DNA from: Kingdonia uniflora
Taxonomy: Eukaryota > Streptophyta > Magnoliopsida > Ranunculales > Circaeasteraceae
Assembly (NCBI GenBank): GCA_014058105.1
Contig: JACGCM010002659.1
Location: 62,001 to 126,000, forward strand
DNA: 64,000 bases
Reading direction: 5' to 3'
The notes below the pieces were generated by a model, which saw only the letters and a program-made list of their open reading frames with translations, was not told the origin of the DNA and did no database searches. Numbering within the stretch: the stretch's first letter is position 1; each line of letters begins with the position of its first letter. Of this stretch, positions 48,601-59,427 are shown one piece after another. A program made the position numbers and the translations under genes.

Positions 48601-51600
48601 AATTGCAGATATGTTTATACGCGCCTTGAAGCAAACTTCATTATGGATATTGTTCCTAGCTACGGCAGTTGTGTTCTATTACGTAATGATTGGCAATAGG
48701 TTAACTTGTTTATATAGATAATTTAAAGATACTTTAGCGCAGGGAATAATTAGGCAGAAGCAACGAATTGTAAACACAATAGTATGAATAAATCAAATTC
48801 ACTCAAGAGCGGAATTTATTTTAATCTCTTGATAATAATATGGCATTGATAGAGCCTAGCTCATTTTTAAAAAAAAATGAAAAGCCTGGTCCTAGCTCTT
48901 TTTAAGAGGAACCCACTAAAATACTTCCTGATTTGCTGAAAACTAAATACTAATAAAATTAAAAAGAATCTTCAGAGAGAAAACTGTCTCGAGATTCGTA
49001 TAACAGGAGCCCTTATCCTACTACCCCTTTTTGAAAAATTCGACTATGAATTTGAAAGTTCAGGGTAACCCTTGCTTGCATGCACTAAATCATCTTTTGT
49101 ATGGGGCTGGAGGCCCGGCCCTGAGGGTGTGCGACATGTGCGATGGCACAGGGCCCGAAAGTAAAAGGGTCCAAAGAAAGAAGAAAAAATGCCTATAGCC
49201 CAAACAAACAAACAAAAATTACATTAAGCCTAACCCAGTTCAGAATAGACCAAGAGTAGATAAAACCAAACCCATTATATAGAGGCATATGTTATGTTTA
49301 GTACTACGAAAAAAAATCTTTAAACAAAAAAAAAATCAAGTAAAAAAGGCTTATTTTTATTCTTTGCAGGAGGCCTTATAAAAGCCAGGCCGGCCCTGTT
49401 GGTGACTGGTGAGGGGCAGTATTAATGAATATGAGGTTTTTCATTTTAACGCGTAATAGTTCGAGGTATGATTCATTGTCTTCCTTAGTTTTGTTGCCGA
49501 TCTTCTAGTTGTTCTTCGAAGAATCAAAAAATTGGGAATACAGTTGCATTCGGAGAGGGGTTCCTCTGTGAAGGCAGGCTGAGTAGGTTAAAATTCTGAA
49601 GATCTTCTCAATACCGATCATTTTGATTTGAGGAACATACTTCTTGTCAACAGAAAAATAAAGAAACCTAGTCATAGATCACTATAGTATTCCCAATCCA
49701 ACTAAGAATAAAATATAAAATATGGAAAATCCCCATTGAAAAGAAAATCCACTAAACCTGGTTTATTGGAAATAAAATTTTTGAGAGTGAGAGAGAAAGA
49801 TAACTGCCTCGAGATCCGTGAGATACATGTGATACATTTGAACTCTATTTCAAAATTTTCTAAATCTAAAGAGACTTGCAGATGATTTGTGGTGTTCCGA
49901 ACTTTGGGTAACAACCTAGTTTGGATGTATTCATAAGTGGTGATGAAATTCATATCTCAAGCTTATTGTAATTTTTTTCTTCTTGTAACGAAACTTCTCT
50001 TGGCGGGATTAATTTTGATATAAGGGCTTTTCATTAAATTGAAGTAGTTAAGAGTTGCAGTTGACACAAGAAGAATTTGCAACAAGATAATAATTCAAAA
50101 ATCTAAAATGGGAGGATGAAGTACCTACGTTGTAAGGGAAATCTTTACTCAGCATGAGATCTGCTAGTGTTGCATCCCCTTCAAATCGCCATATAAGCCA
50201 ATATTCGTTTCCTTTTTTTGAAGAAGTCTGTGATCAATTTCACAAAGGATTAGAAAATAGATACAATAAGCAAAACCACATGTTAACCCTTAACATCCAT
50301 TTAGTAGCAGTAACTATAACCGTCACTATTGGAGTGGTGTCATAAGTCAAGGAGAAAAATGTGTTAGGATCCTAACAAAAAATACCTCGAGAAATCCGTG
50401 CACAAAATCAGCACAGCTATTTGAGCAAGCCCGTCGTACACGCTCGTTCATCCAAATCTCCACCGCGCCATATTCAGTAGCCTTTTTCAATACTAAGTCT
50501 CCTTCCTTCAAAACCATCCGAAAAACACATATTCTGATGTTATACCTAGTTCCAACTTAATAATTCAGGATATAACTCTTAGGTATCCACGAAAATACGT
50601 TTATTGAAACAAATTACCTACACCTCGTTCAATAATTGGAAACTTTTATTTAGAAAGTAAGTCATATGGAGATCACCCAAACGGGGTTGCTTTGAGATGT
50701 ATCTGTTAGTCTTTGCGGCTCAAAATGGAAGAAAGCGAAGAAAAGCGGAAAGATTTGATTATGGTGATCAAGGCGTATGTTTGATGCAAAAAGTCAAAGA
50801 ACAAAAGTTGTAGGTATCGTCAACATGAAGCCATGGCAACTAACGGGTCTTCGATCAGACCATTGGATCAGAAGTTATAAACAAGTTAGTCTGGTAGTGA
50901 GAAACTCGAGGCAGATTCGGGCATCGAATTAGAGTCGGAGTTGTATCTGAAGTAGGACTGCCTTTTGGACTTTTTTGACCCTTTGGGGTTGTTTCTTGTT
51001 TTGAAATACTTCTACTACATGTAGGATAAGTATGGGAAACTCCTGAATTGGTTTTAGGTTTCTTTGGTTATAAAATGGACCTATGAGGTTTGGAGAAACC
51101 TAAATCTCATATCAGTAGAGATGTAGCCTCTGTAGTAGACATTGTAAAGATTTGGTTTTTACAAGGAACAAGGTAGAGAAGTTCTCTTAGAAATTTGATG
51201 GTGAGAGGGGAATCACTGAAAAGATAAGATTGAAGGGTTTCAAGAAGAAGGTATGCAACATGGTCTTTGTTGAGATAATCTTTGGGTTCTTGATGGATAT
51301 GTTGTTTTCTTTATCTCTTGTAAATCTATGTGAGTATTATTATGAGATTAGGGATTTCCATGTTTGTTGGAATCTCTTGAGGGCTTGTAATTAAACTCGG
51401 ATGCATAGTAGATTTCTTCCTTAGTAGTGGGGAGTAGCCTTAAGGTGAACCTCCAGTAAATCTTGTGTTATGTGTGCATGAATTATGGTGTCTATGTTTC
51501 TTGGATGATTTTGTATGTCATGAAGATAATCGAATAAAACCAAATTGCACATGGGGGATGCATTCTGCTTGGTTCCCCTAACAGCATCCCTTACATGTAC

Positions 51601-52794
51601 ATTAATCAGACATACTCCCTTAAATGATTGAGTAAGAACACTAAATTAATGTAGTCTTTTTCAATAAACATCTTGGTGATAGTGGGGGAAAGACTCCAAG
51701 CATCCCCAAGTAACTCAGAAAAGGTAACACCACATAAATAGTCTCTACATGTCGTACTAGATCGTAATGCTCAATTGTACTTGTATACAACTCAACCAAT
51801 TTCAAAGGCTTCACAAGATGTATGGCATAATAGACTTGGTCGTGCTACATATTGTTATTGTTACCACTCTTCACCAAAAGGTCTCATTCGTTTTCACTCT
51901 ATCAAATCGACTGTCAACTAGCGAGGAGTCATAGATTTCCCTTTTATGAGAATGAAAATTGATGTAATTTACCTTTTGAAATAATTCATTGTGATTTGTG
52001 GGGACCTTCCCCCGTTGTTTCAAATTCAAGTTTCCGTTACTATGTCATATTGATTGACAATTTTTCGCATATTAGTATATTACATGGTTCTATCCACTTA
52101 AACATAAATCTGATTTTTGTGATAGGTTCATTCAATTTCTTAAATTTCATATATCTCAACATGAACATGGTGGTTGTATTACCTTGTTTGCAAGCTTGTT
52201 GGAAACTCTATAAACAACCCCAAAAGCGCCTTCACCTAACTTCTTCCCCAATACAAAATCATCCTACACAAAGAACCACAACAACAATCACATTTAGTCA
52301 ACAAACAAATACCATGACAATTCAAACTCCAATCAGAGAAACACTAACACTAGTAAAAATCAAACCTTTCTAAAAGTGGGTCTGAAAAACCTCTCAACAA
52401 AAGCAAGAACAAACATATCCCAAAACCCAGGAGCAACACCAGGTGTAGCCCAAAGGTAAGAAAGTGCGCCCAAAGCTAACACTACACCAGGAGCAGTAAC
52501 AGTAACTCCATTTGATCTTGGAAGAGTACTTCTATATATAATATCACCACACTCCATCACTGTACATGGTAACCCAACACCCACTCCTACAAACAAGTTG
52601 TGAACCAAATCAACAACACCTCCTCCTACTCCTGAAGCAACCACACTTAATGATGATGAAAAACTCGAATTTCTTTGTTTTGATTCAAATGGGTGTCTCA
52701 ATTCAAGCTTTGTTCCTAGAAACTGACTTGGGGTTTTGGGTATTTTTGTTGGGAAAGCAAAGGGTGGTCTTCCTAGTGCTTCAAGTGTCGCCAT
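39683..52794 (-). CDS. STN7: Serine/threonine-protein kinase STN7, chloroplastic (10 exons)
   Basis: It is the thylakoid kinase that phosphorylates light-harvesting complex II in state transitions. Minus-strand exons: 52366-52794, 52183-52263, 50386-50505, 50129-50227, 41567-41735, 41373-41466, 41128-41221, 40985-41041, 40176-40589 and 39683-39844. They join in phase to 572 codons and TAA (Arabidopsis STN7: 562). Exon 1 gives a plastid leader, the two redox cysteines in [10 protein letters not shown], and the membrane segment around [20 protein letters not shown]. The kinase domain shows [40 protein letters not shown] (DLG, as usual for STN7) and APEQYIMS. The C-terminal tail ends [10 protein letters not shown]. 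The ATG at 52794 gives the family N-terminus; an in-frame ATG 159 bp upstream lacks family support. Intron 4 (41736-50128) is 8.4 kb and holds copia element 2 in antisense. Nothing in the coding exons is broken. Confidence 0.95.
42343..42587 (+). repeat. 5' LTR of copia element 2
   Basis: 245 bp, TATTAGG to TTATCA. It contains a TATATAGATT/TATATTATATATC region and CTCTATAAAGGAG (42493-42505), a plausible TATA box for the element's own transcription. Confidence 0.93.
42614..46857 (+). pseudogene. gag-pol of copia element 2 (multiple stops and frameshifts)
   Basis: Domains are in copia order: gag (42614-43260); zinc knuckle (about 43420); protease (about 43660); GAG-pre-integrase (about 44040); integrase (about 44200-45200, with SDNGSEF and QQNGVAERK); RT (45400-46150, [11 protein letters not shown]); RNase H (46380-46760, [23 protein letters not shown]). 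Frameshifts occur near 42820, 45230 and 45465, and again around 46550. Stops occur at about 43261, 43454, 44052, 44232, 45388, 46403 and 46511. Most stops are one C-to-T or G-to-A change from a sense codon. The protease motif reads ISGATDHM where DSGATDHM is usual, so the catalytic Asp is gone. The copy cannot make its own proteins. Confidence 0.93.
46866..47109 (+). repeat. 3' LTR of copia element 2
   Basis: 244 bp, nearly identical to 42343-42587 (one base missing near 46951, one A-to-G difference in the TATATTGTATATC phrase). Confidence 0.93.
47115..50128. other. Distal part of STN7 intron 4
   Basis: No exon of STN7 is needed or found here. Plus-strand open frames at 47566-47923 and 48072-48515 have no recognised domain. 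Similar phrases occur near 48965-49005 and 49780-49830 (AACTG(T/C)CTCGAGAT(T/C)CGT). A GC-rich repeat is listed separately. Confidence 0.5.
49112..49398. mobile_element. Possible non-autonomous element bounded by CCGGCCCTG motifs
   Basis: The left end reads GGCCCGGCCCTGAGGG followed by CACAGGGCCCGAAAG, and the right end reads AGGAGGCC...GCCAGGCCGGCCCTG. The interior is A-rich. GGGCCGGCCCTG-type ends with GGGCCC just inside are a familiar dispersed repeat in plant genomes. No TSD was established. Confidence 0.35.
50506..51719. other. STN7 intron 2, proximal part
   Basis: No coding similarity seen. 51040-51560 has the composition of an LTR (TTATAAAATGG near 51070, then long T/G-rich sequence ending TTCCCCTAACAG), but no partner copy is present, so this stays a suggestion. 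Confidence 0.35.
51720..52182 (+). pseudogene. Copia integrase fragment next to STN7 exon 2
   Basis: The plus strand reads [13 protein letters not shown] (GAG-pre-integrase, about 51815), then [20 protein letters not shown] (about 51988), then, after a frame change, [14 protein letters not shown] (about 52100). This is a copia integrase core cut off before the second catalytic Asp. The similarity runs to within a few bases of the exon 2 donor of STN7 (52182), which is encoded on the other strand. Confidence 0.78.
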
Positions 52795-53189
52795 TAATGA
52801 AGAAGCTTTGAAGAGGTGAAGCTTGTGTTTAAGCTCACATATATTTTTTGGAAAATCTTTTTTCCGGGAAAATTGTTTTTCCAGAGGTTTTGTGTTTGTG
52901 AATTTGTGTGGAGGCGCGAAGCTTGGCTGGATTTGGTGAGTGATATACACCACAAGTAGTATAATCCAGATTTTGTGCTACCAGGACTAAGTGAATGAGA
53001 TAGATCCTACACTTTTAAACTCCGAATGGTGTATATATTTGTTGAGTGATATATATTTGTTGTGTCAATGGTGAACCCTTTCAAAAAAAATTAACTAGTA
53101 ACTGAATAAACTATAGAGAATCAAGGTATTGATATGATCTGAGGGAGAAAAAAATGGGGAATAGAGGGGAGCCAGGTGTTGGAGATTTA
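52795..53189 (-). promoter_or_regulatory. Upstream region of STN7
   Basis: This should contain the 5' UTR and core promoter. On the minus strand a weak TATATAC occurs at about 53030-53036. No confident TATA box or known light-responsive element could be fixed by eye. Confidence 0.3.
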
Positions 53190-53470
53190 ATCCAACTAGG
53201 TATTAGCCTTGGTTTGTTTACATGTAGAACTTGGTAGAAATATTTTTCAAATGGTGGATCTCTCGGAATTGTCTTAGGGGAATTGTAATCATGTTCTACG
53301 TATTTAGCCTCAAAATTTAGGTTAAATACTGAAAATAAGAGATGTTGCAAGTGGGAATCGAGTTTTGAACCTTTGAGAGATAAAAAATCAATCCAACTAA
53401 TACAACAGGATCAGTTTTATTCAATTTTGGTGTACAAAACTTATAGATACCAAAAATATATATAAGATAG
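53190..53470. repeat. Flanking repeat, copy 1
   Basis: Direct copy of 54640-54955. The two share ACTTGGTAGAAA, AAATGGTGGATC, GTCTTAGGG, ATCATGTTCTACGTATTTGG-like, GGGAATCGAG and CAGTTTTATTCAATTTTGGT in the same order. On the minus strand it holds GGTTCAAAACTCGATTCCC, loosely like a pol III B box. The pair could be LTRs of the enclosed element or two copies of a SINE-like repeat. Confidence 0.8.
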
Positions 53471-53539
53471 TGTTATCAAATGGTTTTAAAGTAAACGATG
53501 TAGATAAGTGTATTTATTCTAAGATTGGAAAATAATGTT

Positions 53540-54480
53540 AGTGTTATTATTTGCTTGTATGTAGATGGTATGCTAATATTTTGGGTCAAACTTAGAATGT
53601 GTGAAAGAAACTAAGCAGTTTCTTGCATCTAACTTCGATATGAAGGATTTAGGGGAAGCCGATGTGATTCTAGGGATTAAAATAATAAGGAAATAGAACT
53701 CCTTGTTATTAACTCAATCTTACTATATTGAGAAAATCCTTAAAAGGTATGGTCATATGGATCATAACCCGGTTTCTACTCTAGTAGATCCTAATATTAA
53801 GTTAAGGAAGAATATCGGGAGGTATTATGAGTATGCTAGTGTAATTGGGAGTCTTATGTATGCAATGCATTGCACAAGACCAAATATATCATACGATGTT
53901 GGTATATTATGTAGATTCACTAGTAATCCAGGTAAAGAACATTGGAATGTAGTTTCAAGGGTTTTGAGATACCTAAAGGGAACAATGGAGTACGGGTTAC
54001 ACTTCAAAGGTTTTCCCGCTGTATTAGAAGGATACAATGGCGCTAGTTGGGATAATGTAGAGTATAACTCGAAGTTCACGACTGGTTAGATTTTTATGTT
54101 AGGAGGTGCTGCCATTTCTTGGGGATCCAAGAAGCAGACTTGTATTTCTGACTCAGCTATGTTGGCAGAATTTATTGCGTTGGTTGATGCGTACAAGGAA
54201 GCTGAATGGCTTCAGAACCTGTTAATTGATACTCCACTATGGAAGGAACCTACTCCAGTAGTGATGATCTATTGTGACAGTCAAGCAACGCTGTATAGGA
54301 CAGCAAGTAAGACCTATAATGGAAGTCAATACATGTTAGTCTTAGACATCAATCTATAAGACAATTACTCAAAGGCAGAGTAATAACGATTGATTATGTA
54401 CAATCGAACAATAACTTAGCAGATCATTTGACGAAAGGATTAAATAGATAAATGATATCAAAGACATCTAAAGGAATGGG
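53540..54480 (+). pseudogene. Copia RT/RNase H remnant (element 4)
   Basis: The plus strand reads FDMKDLGEADVILGIKI (about 53632), LLTQSYYIEKILKRYG (53703), then [47 protein letters not shown] (about 54100) and IYCDSQATL (about 54270), followed by a degraded NNLADHLTKGL. These are the second half of RT and RNase H of a copia family distinct from elements 1-3. Stops lie at 53696, 54087 and 54357. Gag, protease and integrase are missing. Confidence 0.85.
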
Positions 54481-54639
54481 GCCAAGGCCTATTATGTAAA
54501 AATCATTTTTAGTAGGAACCCAACCTAAATCTTGAAAATACAGATTAGGTTCAATGGGTACAAACAAGCTGATAATTTAACGAAAGGATTCAAAAAATCT
54601 TGGTAGAAAGATACAGATTAGGTTCAATCTCTAGACAAA

Positions 54640-54955
54640 TGGTGTTTGTTTACATATAGGACTTGGTAGAAAGATTTTTTGATCGCCGACCTCCAACCAT
54701 CACAACTCTACAACTCTAGACAAATGGTGGATCACTCCAAACTTTGTCTTAGGGAGCTGGGATAAGATTTTTTAATCATGTTCTACGTATTTGGCATAAA
54801 ATTTAGGTTTAATACTGAAAAATAAGAGACGTTGCAATTGGGAATCGAGCTTTGAACCTTTTAGAGATCAAAGATTCAATCCAACTAGTACAACAAGATC
54901 AGTTTTATTCAATTTTGGTGTAAAAAACTTATAAATACCAAAAAAACAAAAATAT
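54640..54955. repeat. Flanking repeat, copy 2
   Basis: Direct copy of 53190-53470 with an extra segment of about 50 bp (GATCGCCGACCTCCAACC...CTCTAGAC) near the left end. It lies about 160 bp after the last copia motif, where a 3' LTR would be expected. Confidence 0.8.
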
Positions 54956-55664
54956 TTGATCATGTCACTCATTTCGTAAATACAACCTATTAGATTTGCC
55001 TCTATTTTACTTGTTGAAAATCTATGTAATTTTTTCTCGTCATAAAGAATTAGTCTTATCGTCACCAGAGAGGAATGAGACATATTAAATCGTCGTTTTA
55101 TGTGAGCTCAAGCTCGAATCTACACCCAAACTTTCATGACTATGATAGACTTTTCCATTGATTTGAGTACACAAGCCACACTGGGAAAACACCTACACTA
55201 CTATAATTTTTTTAATACCCTGACTTTGACATTTGAAGTTAGTTAAGTAAATTTATTGTCAAAACCTTCCCGTGGGAAAGATAACCCTATACAAAATGTG
55301 AACTGTTTGTTTGTAGGAGATTACATTCAATAGAACCAAGTTAGCGTAAAAACATCTTCAACAGAGGTGGTCCTGGTCATCGAATTTGCAAGCCCGACTT
55401 AAAAATTCCTCCAACATTTGTCCTATTTTACAAAATTGAAGACCCAAACAACGCAACGTCTTCAAATTTAAAGATTTCTACAGCCTACGCTCCAGCTACG
55501 CGCTGTTTCGTGAAGGCGTATACAAGCTATTGTTTCAACTTACATTCTACGTGCCAAATCTATTAAAATACATATAACTTCGTTCCGTGTGCCATATTAT
55601 TTAAAATCCGTTGCGTCAATCTGGCTCCCCGAGACTGACACCAGTATGAAACCGTTGGAGATGC
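54956..55664. other. Upstream intergenic sequence of the malectin-LRR gene
   Basis: No genes recognised. An imperfect hairpin TTGAAGAC/GTCTTCAA lies around 55436-55464. Otherwise AT-rich. Confidence 0.4.
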
Positions 55665-55672
55665 TATATAAA
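55665..55672 (+). promoter_or_regulatory. TATA box candidate for the malectin-LRR gene
   Basis: TATATAAA, 315 bp upstream of the assigned start codon, is followed by a GAGAGAGAGAG tract (55698-55710) and a C/T-rich leader, a common arrangement for plant core promoters with long 5' UTRs. Confidence 0.5.
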
Positions 55673-55986
55673 CAACAACAAGTGGGAGGGAGGCCCAGAG
55701 AGAGAGAGAGTGTTGTACAATATCCAGTTGGAGTTAAATATAGGTATCATCAACCACAAACTAAAAGATGTACACTTTTTTTATTTATCACTGACTTTCA
55801 GTTCTTTCATTCACACTCTGCAGAGACTAATATTTTAAGTCCAAACACATTCCATTTTAACGTGACCATCACCTCTATATCCCCTCCGCTAATCTCTCCT
55901 CACTGTCTTCTCGCTCACATGTTCGAACAAACAAAAACAACACCAAATCACTCCCAAATTAAACTAAAAACAACACCAATTCAAAC

Positions 55987-58689
55987 ATGTCGTTCTTCTC
56001 CCTCTTCTTCTTCTTCTTCTCTCTACCCATTCTCACAACCCTCTCCTCACCATACCCTTATGGTACCCTCTCTCTCTGTTCCTCTTGCTCTGTTTCTAAT
56101 GCTCTGTTTCGCTTGCTCTAATGCTATATGTCTCTGTGTTTCTCTTTGGATTGTGTTGCAGATACTTCGTATCGGATAGATTGTGGAGGACAAAGGAACT
56201 TCACCAACACATTCAACGAGTCATGGATCGGGGATACGTTTTACAGCGGTGGAGTAATGGGGTTAGTCGCGGAGCCTCATAGATTTACTCAGCAACAAGA
56301 GAGGACTCTGCGATTCTTCCCGATTTCGTCTGGTAAGAAGAATTGTTACATTTTAAGAGTACCCAATGGGAGATATTACATTAGAGTGTTTACGATTTAT
56401 GATAATTATGATGGGGAGTTGCATTCGCCGAGTTTCGATGTATCTGTTGAGGGGACAGTCGTGTTTAGTTGGAGATCGCCGTGGCCGGAGGATGTGAGTA
56501 GAGATGGGGCATATTCGGATTTATTTGCGGGTGTGAGTGATGGAGAGGCAGATATTTGTTTTTATAGTATTGCTACTGATCCTCCGGTGATTGGGTCGTT
56601 GGAGGTTATTGAGGTTGATCCTTTATCGTATGATTCAACGGTGATAGGGGAGGAGTTCTTGTTGGTGAATTATGGGAGGTTAACTTGTGGTTCGGGTAAT
56701 CAAGGGTCGGGGTTTAGTAATGATAGTGATAAGTTTGGGAGAGCTTGGCAATCTGATTCTGGGTTTAGAGTTGTTGATACTTCGGATTCGAGTTTTAGAG
56801 TTTTATCGACTAGGAGGAACATTGTTTCGACTGACCAAAGACCGAATTACTTTCCCATGCATTTGTATCAAACAGCTGTTACAGCGAGGAAAGGGTTGGA
56901 GTATGAGTTAGTTGTGGATGCGAAATTGGATTATTTATTATGGTTTCATTTTGCGGAGATTAATGAGGTTGTGAATAAGGCAGGGCAACGGGTTTTCGAT
57001 GTGTTTATTAATCAGAGGAATGTGGGTAGAATTGATATCTTTAAGCAGGTTGGGAGCTTTGCCGCTCTAAATTGGCACTATACAGTGAGGAATTTGAGTA
57101 GTACGGTATTAAGTGTGAAACTTGTTCCAGTTGTTGGTCCTCCGTTGATCTGTGGTCTTGAGAACTATGCTTTGGTCCCAAAGGATATGTCAACTGTTCC
57201 TGATCAAGGTAATGCATATAATGTGATGTATCCAATTTATCAACAATGTTACCAGTGGAGACAGTCATATATGTGCAGTTTTTGTAACAGTTTTCTGCAT
57301 ATTGGCTGATATTGTTTGTTGATATCGCAATATGAAACGATATGAACATAGTTTTTCCCACATGGACATCGCTGATATATTGCCTTGGGACTCCATAATT
57401 TTGATACATATGTCTATTTTGACGTACTGTTGACTTCTCTTTACCATGCCCAAAATTTCTATGTCATTTTAGTGTTTGAGTTGATCCGTGGGAATTTGTG
57501 CTTGCTCATTAGTGATTGCCATGCGGGCGTTGAAAGAGTCGCTAAGGGTCCCTGATAGAATGGGTTGGAATGGAGATCCGTGTGCACCTTCTAGTTGGGA
57601 TGCTTGGGAAGGAGTTACATGTCATCCTAAGAAGGACAAATCTGCTCTTGTGGTCTCTCAAATGTAAGCACATTTTTCTTTTTGGGAACAATATTCAGTA
57701 TATGTGTCATAGAAGTATTATCGTCGAACTGCTTTATGAATTTTACTAAGTTGAAAGATTGATGAAAATTTTAGATCATCAGAATGATACACTTCATGGA
57801 CGTTCAAGCCCTTGATAGTTTGAAAGTGTGACACTTGGATTCCCAATTTCCCATTGTAAATGTTGTTTGTCTGAGATCAACTTAGGACTAAAACCTTGAT
57901 AGATATTTCTATATTTTAGGCAATTGAATTTATACCCCTGATAATAACTTTTCACCTTTACAGAGATCTTGGAAGTCAAGGTCTGAAGGGATATGTCAGT
58001 GAGCAGATTAATCTTCTATCGAACTTGGTAAGCCTGTAAGTATATTTTTTCACACAAGTTTTTTGTGTCTTCTTGTTTGCTATCTAGCTTCCTTTGTAAG
58101 TAAAATTGTTTATGTATGTTGTTAACTGTTGTACAACTAATGATCACATTATCTTATCCATGGTAGACAAATCTGGCCCTTAAATTAAATAAAAAGTCTA
58201 CTATAAATATAGTTGTGAATACATTACTAAGAGAATCATTAGTTCCTCTGCCTCTTTATGTTTGTTCTACGAGTCTTAATTGGTTCTCGCTTATCTGCGA
58301 TTGAGTTGAATTTTTCTTGTAAATTAGGATTCTTCCGCATTATAAGTTGTGTCAATTTGTAGCAGATTTTTGCCTGAGGAATCGTGAGGCCTTTACATTA
58401 ATGTTATTGACAAAGTCATGACATTTCCGATCTAGGAGGTCTTAGTGATTATTACTTTTATTTTCCTCTTTGGGCAGAGGAGGTCTTAGTGGATATCACT
58501 TTGAAGTTTTTTCTTTTTTTATTCATATTTTGCAAAATTTCCTTATGTATTTATAAGATCACAGTGACAAAAAGTGTAGTTACAATAGGTAATTGTTCTT
58601 GCACTTTGTTGTTGTTGCAGGAACTTAACTTCTAATTCGTTGGAAGGAACTTTACCTTTGGGGCTTGGTCAAAAAACTCTTGTCCGATT
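55987..58689 (+). CDS. Malectin-like/LRR receptor-type protein, 5' part (partial)
   Basis: Exons: 55987-56062, 56162-57208, 57513-57663, 57964-58035 and 58621-58689. Phases match at every joint, giving about 471 residues. Exon 1 encodes a signal peptide (MSFFSLFFFFFSLPILTTLSS). Exon 2 encodes a full malectin-like domain, from YRIDCGG through TLRFFPIS, NCYILRVPNGRYYIRVF, WLHFAEI-like WFHFAEINEV and RVFDVFIN. Exon 3 carries the linker RMGWNGDPCAPSSWDAWEGVTC. Exons 4 and 5 (72 and 69 nt) encode single leucine-rich repeats (QINLLSNLVSL; NLTSNSLEGTLP). This is the architecture of plant malectin-LRR proteins of the RLP4/At1g25570 kind, which lack a kinase, although a kinase further right cannot be excluded. 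The last visible intron is interrupted by an LTR element, and no later exon was found before 64000. The downstream ATG at 56128 would remove the signal peptide. Confidence 0.88.
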
Positions 58690-58891
58690 GTAAGTAGAAA
58701 TAAGTATTTTACTGTATCATATCTCATCTTGATCTATTTAAATACAGGGTTTTGTAGTTCCTGTGAATATAGTACATAATTGTCGTTTAAGATTTTCTTG
58801 CCTCTTTTTTGAGATACGTAATTTCACTTATATTTGAATTTAGCCATTTTTATTATTATTGGTATCATATGACTCTGGGTGTTTATCCCAC

Positions 58892-59251
58892 TGATGTATC
58901 ACAGTTTCCACTCCGTATACGTATACCTAGAGAGAGGGCGTCTCTCTCTACGCCTAAGTTGACGCCACCCTCTATTTATTTTATTTTTTTATTCTAGTTT
59001 CAATGTAATTAGGAACGTGGGAGTGTGTAGTAACTGCTGAAGAGGTTCTTGTAAAATAGGAAATCAAGTTGTAGAGGGATTGGGGCTTACTTCTATAAAA
59101 GCCATCCCTAGAGTTGCAGGAGAAGGGGTGGTTATTTGGGGTTATTCAGTTATTAGGTTATTAAGTTATTGGGTTATTAGGGTTTTACATTTTAATCAAT
59201 AAAGAGGGTTTATAATCAATCAATGCTTCTTTAATTCTCTTAGTTACGTTA
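58892..59251 (+). repeat. 5' LTR of the gag-only element
   Basis: 360 bp, from TGATGTATCAC to GTTACGTTA. It contains TTCTATAAAAGCC (about 59092-59104), a likely TATA box, and AATCAATAAAG, a likely polyadenylation signal. Confidence 0.9.
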
Positions 59252-59427
59252 GATTTTGGTACCAGAGCGTAGGTTTTTAACTAACCACATCGATGAAAGA
59301 GATCGGGGCAACAATCACAGAGGAATTGGGAAGAAGATGAGGAAGTTGTGGTTGCGAAACCCACGAAACGATACTAGCGAATAAGGTGGGTGATCTCACC
59401 GCTGCGTTTTTGACGATGCAATAGGTA

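Noticed and set aside
52183..52263. STN7 exon 2 broken by the adjacent copia fragment
   Set aside because: Exon 2 ends in a usable GT donor in phase with exon 3 at 50505, so the copia piece lies within the intron even though it abuts the exon.
52360..52953. Start of STN7 at 52953 (53 residues longer)
   Set aside because: The extra N-terminus lacks plastid-leader character and family support; the ATG at 52794 gives the expected start.
55589..56179. 196-codon frame as a separate gene
   Set aside because: It overlaps the 5' UTR, exon 1 and intron 1 of the malectin-LRR gene in another frame; the spliced exon 1 gives a proper signal peptide.
56128..57309. Intron-less malectin ORF from 56128
   Set aside because: It reads through an intron acceptor at 56161 and a donor at 57209; splicing gives a signal peptide and continues into LRR exons.
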